Under the pieces are notes generated by a model. The model had not been told where the DNA came from. It was given only the letters and a program-made list of their open reading frames with translations, and ran no database searches. The translations under genes and the position numbers were made by a program. 64,000 nt of DNA from Actinomadura hallensis (GTDB lineage: Bacteria; Actinomycetota; Actinomycetes; Streptosporangiales; Streptosporangiaceae), in NCBI RefSeq assembly GCF_006716765.1, contig NZ_VFPO01000001.1, forward strand, positions 4,774,001 through 4,838,000, in the 5' to 3' direction. Position 1 is the first letter of the stretch; each line of letters begins with the position of its first letter. Below are positions 61,836 to 64,000 of the stretch, in pieces.

Positions 61836-62522
61836 TCAGGAGGAACGGGCGGAGCCGAGGAGCCCCGGCGAGACCACGAGACGGCGCAGGCCCGCGAAGA
61901 CCAGCTGGACGATCAGCGCGAGCAGCACGACCAGTACCGTGCCCCCGACGACGAGCTGGTAGTCGTTGCGCGCCAGCCCGTCGATGATGTAGCGGCCGAG
62001 GCCGCCGAAACCCGGATACGCGGCGATGGTGGCGGTGGCGACGACCTGGATCGCGGACGTCCGCAGCCCCAGCAGGATCAGCGGCAGCGCCATCGGCAGC
62101 TCCGCCCGCCACAGCACGCCCCACCCGGTCATGCCCATGCCGCGCGCGGCGTCCTTGGCGTCGGCGTCGACGCCGCGGACGCCCTCGAAGGTGTTGACCA
62201 GGATCGGCGGGACCGCCAGCGCGACGAGCGCGACCAGCACCGGGGTGATGCTGTACTCGATCACGACGATGAACAGCACCAGCCCGAAGGTGGGGATCGC
62301 CCGCGCGACGTTGGCGACGCTGATCGCGAGGAACCCGCCGCGGCCGGTGTGGCCGACGAGCAGGCCGAGGGCGAGCCCGATCACGGCGGCGGCGAACAGC
62401 GCGACCCCGGTGTAGTAGAGGTGCTCCAGCGTCCGGTGCGGGATGCCGTTGTCGCCCTGCCACTGCGACGGCTCGGTCAGCCAGCCCCAGAACAGGCTGA
62501 TCTGGTTCCACAGATCATTCAT
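61836..62522 (-). CDS. ABC transporter permease (OpuCD-like)
   Basis: A 228-residue inner membrane permease with five or six hydrophobic segments and the ABC-coupling loop region GVRGVDADAKDAARGMGMTG. ANVARAIPTFGLVLFIVV and AAYPGFGGLGRYIIDGLARN are typical of OpuC-type permeases. The ATG overlaps the stop of the preceding permease gene (ATGA). The N-terminus MNDLWNQISLFWGWL is peripheral to the first membrane helix. It works with the other permease, the ATPase and the lipoprotein. Confidence 0.93.
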   Translation of the reverse strand: MNDLWNQISLFWGWLTEPSQWQGDNGIPHRTLEHLYYTGVALFAAAVIGLALGLLVGHTGRGGFLAISVANVARAIPTFGLVLFIVVIEYSITPVLVALVALAVPPILVNTFEGVRGVDADAKDAARGMGMTGWGVLWRAELPMALPLILLGLRTSAIQVVATATIAAYPGFGGLGRYIIDGLARNDYQLVVGGTVLVVLLALIVQLVFAGLRRLVVSPGLLGSARSS

Positions 62523-63169
62523 GTGGCCCTCCCCCTCGCCCGCGCCCACGGCGTCAGCAGCCGCTGCACGGCGACCAGCACCGCGTCCGTGATCAGGGCC
62601 AGCGCGACGATCAGCACGGTGGCCGCGATGATCTGCGTCGGGAACGACAGCTGGTAGCCGCGGATGATGTCGTAGCCGAGCCCGCCCTGGCCGATCAGCT
62701 GCCCGACCGCGACGAGGCTGATGGACGACACGGCCGCGACGCGCGTCCCGGCGATGACGATCGGCACGGCGATCGGCAGCTCGACCCGCAGGAGGCGGCG
62801 CAGCGGCCCGAAGCCCATGGCGGTGGCGGCCTGCCGGACGGGCTCCGACACCGACGCCAGCCCGTCCACCACGTTCGGGACGAGCACCGAAAGGCTGTAC
62901 AGCGTCAGCGGGATCATGACCGTGGACGCGGTGAGCCCGGTGTACTGGATGAAGATCATGAACAGCGCGAGCGACGGGATCGCGTAGAACACGTTCGCGA
63001 TCGTCAGCGCCGGCGGGTACAGCCAGCGCCAGCGCCGGCACAGCACGCCGACCGGGAGGGAGATCAGCAGCCCGAACAGCACCGGCAGCAGCGCGAGCCT
63101 GAGGTGGACGAGGGCGTGCTCGCGGAGCGAGCCGGCGTTGCGGGCGATCCAGTCCCAGTCGATCTCCAT
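62519..63169 (-). CDS. ABC transporter permease (OpuCB-like)
   Basis: A 216-residue permease with about five hydrophobic segments, including LALLPVLFGLLISLPVGVLC, the ANVFYAIPSLALFMIFIQYTG helix and the coupling loop VSEPVRQAATAMGFGPL. QLIGQGGLGYDIIRGYQ near the end marks the OpuC type. It overlaps both neighbours by 1-4 bases and forms the membrane channel with the second permease. Confidence 0.93.
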   Translation of the reverse strand: MEIDWDWIARNAGSLREHALVHLRLALLPVLFGLLISLPVGVLCRRWRWLYPPALTIANVFYAIPSLALFMIFIQYTGLTASTVMIPLTLYSLSVLVPNVVDGLASVSEPVRQAATAMGFGPLRRLLRVELPIAVPIVIAGTRVAAVSSISLVAVGQLIGQGGLGYDIIRGYQLSFPTQIIAATVLIVALALITDAVLVAVQRLLTPWARARGRAT

Positions 63170-64000
63170 CAGGCGCCGCCCCCGGCGTCGGCCCCCCCCG
63201 AGACGCCCCCGGCCGCGCCCTCGGCGGTCGCCGCGCCGTCCGCGGCGGGCCGCGGGGCGACGGCGGCGCCGGAGCGGGCGATGGCGGTGCTCAGGTCCTG
63301 CTGGTCGGCGATCCCCACGACCCGGCCCTCGGCGTCCACCCCGACGGCGCGGCCGGACGGCGACAGGATCGCGGCGTCCAGCGCGGCCCGGACCGAGTCG
63401 CCCTCGACGTCGAAGGCGTGCCCGATCGGCGCGAGCGGCGCGTCGCCGAGGACGCCCGACGCGGGCAGGTCGCGCACGGCGGCCCAGCCGAGCGGGCGCC
63501 GGTCGGCGTCCACGGCCAGGACCCACTCGCCGCCGCCGTCGCGGACCCGCCCGGCGGGCGTGTCGGCGGGCAGGACGTCCCGGTCGCTCAGCGGCGCCGA
63601 CGAGGCGGGGACGAACGACAGCCGCCGGATGCCGCGGTCGTGCCCGATGAACCCGGCGACGAAGTCGTTCGCGGGGCGGGCCAGCAGCGTCTCGGGGGTG
63701 TCGGCCTGGACGAGCCTGCCGCCGGTCTGGAACACCGCGATGCGGTCGCCGAGCTTGATGGCCTCGTCGATGTCGTGGGTGACGAACACGATCGTCTTGT
63801 GCAGCTCGTCCTGGAGGCGCAGGAACTCGTCCTGCAGCTCGGCGCGGACGACGGGGTCGACGGCGCTGAACGGCTCGTCCATCAGCATGATCGGCGGGTC
63901 GGCGGCGAGGGCCCGCGCGACGCCGACGCGCTGCTGCTGCCCGCCCGACAGCTGGAACGGGTACCGCCGCGCCATGGAGCGTTCGAGGCCGACGCGCTCC
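63169..64000 (-). CDS. ABC transporter ATP-binding protein with CBS domains (OpuCA-like), 5' end beyond the window
   Basis: The visible 277 residues begin in the middle of the ATPase: signature LSGGQQQRVGVARALA, Walker B IMLMDEPFSAVD and the switch histidine FVTHDIDEA. Walker A lies outside the window. After residue 120 follow two CBS-like segments (GRVRDGGGEWVLAVDADRRP and SGRAVGVDAEGRVVGIADQQ), which in OpuCA sense ionic strength or nucleotides, and a low-complexity Ala/Gly tail. It drives the quaternary-ammonium importer. Confidence 0.93.
   Translation of the reverse strand, partial: ERVGLERSMARRYPFQLSGGQQQRVGVARALAADPPIMLMDEPFSAVDPVVRAELQDEFLRLQDELHKTIVFVTHDIDEAIKLGDRIAVFQTGGRLVQADTPETLLARPANDFVAGFIGHDRGIRRLSFVPASSAPLSDRDVLPADTPAGRVRDGGGEWVLAVDADRRPLGWAAVRDLPASGVLGDAPLAPIGHAFDVEGDSVRAALDAAILSPSGRAVGVDAEGRVVGIADQQDLSTAIARSGAAVAPRPAADGAATAEGAAGGVSGGADAGGGA

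Overview
The window looks like a chromosomal segment of a very GC-rich actinomycete. I infer a Streptosporangiales relative, probably Thermomonosporaceae/Actinomadura-like, from the GlgE glucan operon, an Scr1-type XRE/DUF397 pair with a RsbW-like ATPase, DUF1206 and F420-type oxidoreductase genes, and the Streptomyces-like order mnmA, MetE-like gene, ligA. This is inference; no 16S gene is present. I found no rRNA or tRNA gene, CRISPR array, insertion sequence or phage gene.

Layout. 1-9 kb: a partial membrane protein, ligA, a MetE-like protein, an LLM flavin oxidoreductase, mnmA, a DUF695 protein, a DUF1206 membrane protein and a cysteine desulfurase; desulfurase and MnmA probably cooperate in tRNA 2-thiouridine synthesis. 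9-13 kb: a TetR regulator with its own operator, an MFS transporter, and etfBA behind a long palindrome that overlaps a promoter. 13-18.6 kb: a tandem pseudokinase and membrane Ser/Thr kinase, a soluble kinase, and an acyl-ACP desaturase with a palindromic operator. 18.8-25.6 kb: an SDR, an enoyl-CoA hydratase, and a SNF2 helicase interrupted at its Walker A motif by a 376-residue LAGLIDADG intein, coupled to a SWIM zinc-finger gene. 25.6-28.6 kb: a receptor-type kinase diverging from an XRE regulator/membrane protein pair.

28.6-41.2 kb is a glucan/trehalose block: glgP on the minus strand diverging from glgE-treS-mak, then a HutC-type GntR regulator, a small orphan gene and glgB behind a structured leader. 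Together these cover the GlgE pathway (trehalose to maltose, maltose 1-phosphate, alpha-glucan, then branching) plus phosphorolysis. The catalytic cores of glgE and treS have a markedly different codon usage. 41-45 kb: an ACT protein, a NUDIX-NYN fusion, a thioesterase, SppA and a flavin reductase that probably starts at CTG. 45-53 kb is a histidine utilisation operon (hutH, hutU, an M20 amidohydrolase, hutF, hutI) diverging from an IclR regulator over a shared palindrome.

53-56 kb is the most interesting island: a baeRF-type release-factor-like protein, two ClpP-like genes of which the second has lost the catalytic serine, and a convergent XRE regulator ending in the ssrA-like tail YALAA, with a TCCGCC-N3-GGCGGA palindrome before the clpP pair. 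This resembles the PopR/ClpP3/ClpP4 circuit of Streptomyces. 56-60.8 kb: decayed DUF6194 and MerR fragments, a RsbW-like ATPase diverging from an Scr1/DUF397 pair, a secreted endonuclease/phosphatase and a Sel1 repeat protein. 60.9-64 kb: an OpuC-type glycine betaine/choline ABC transporter whose ATPase gene runs off the end.
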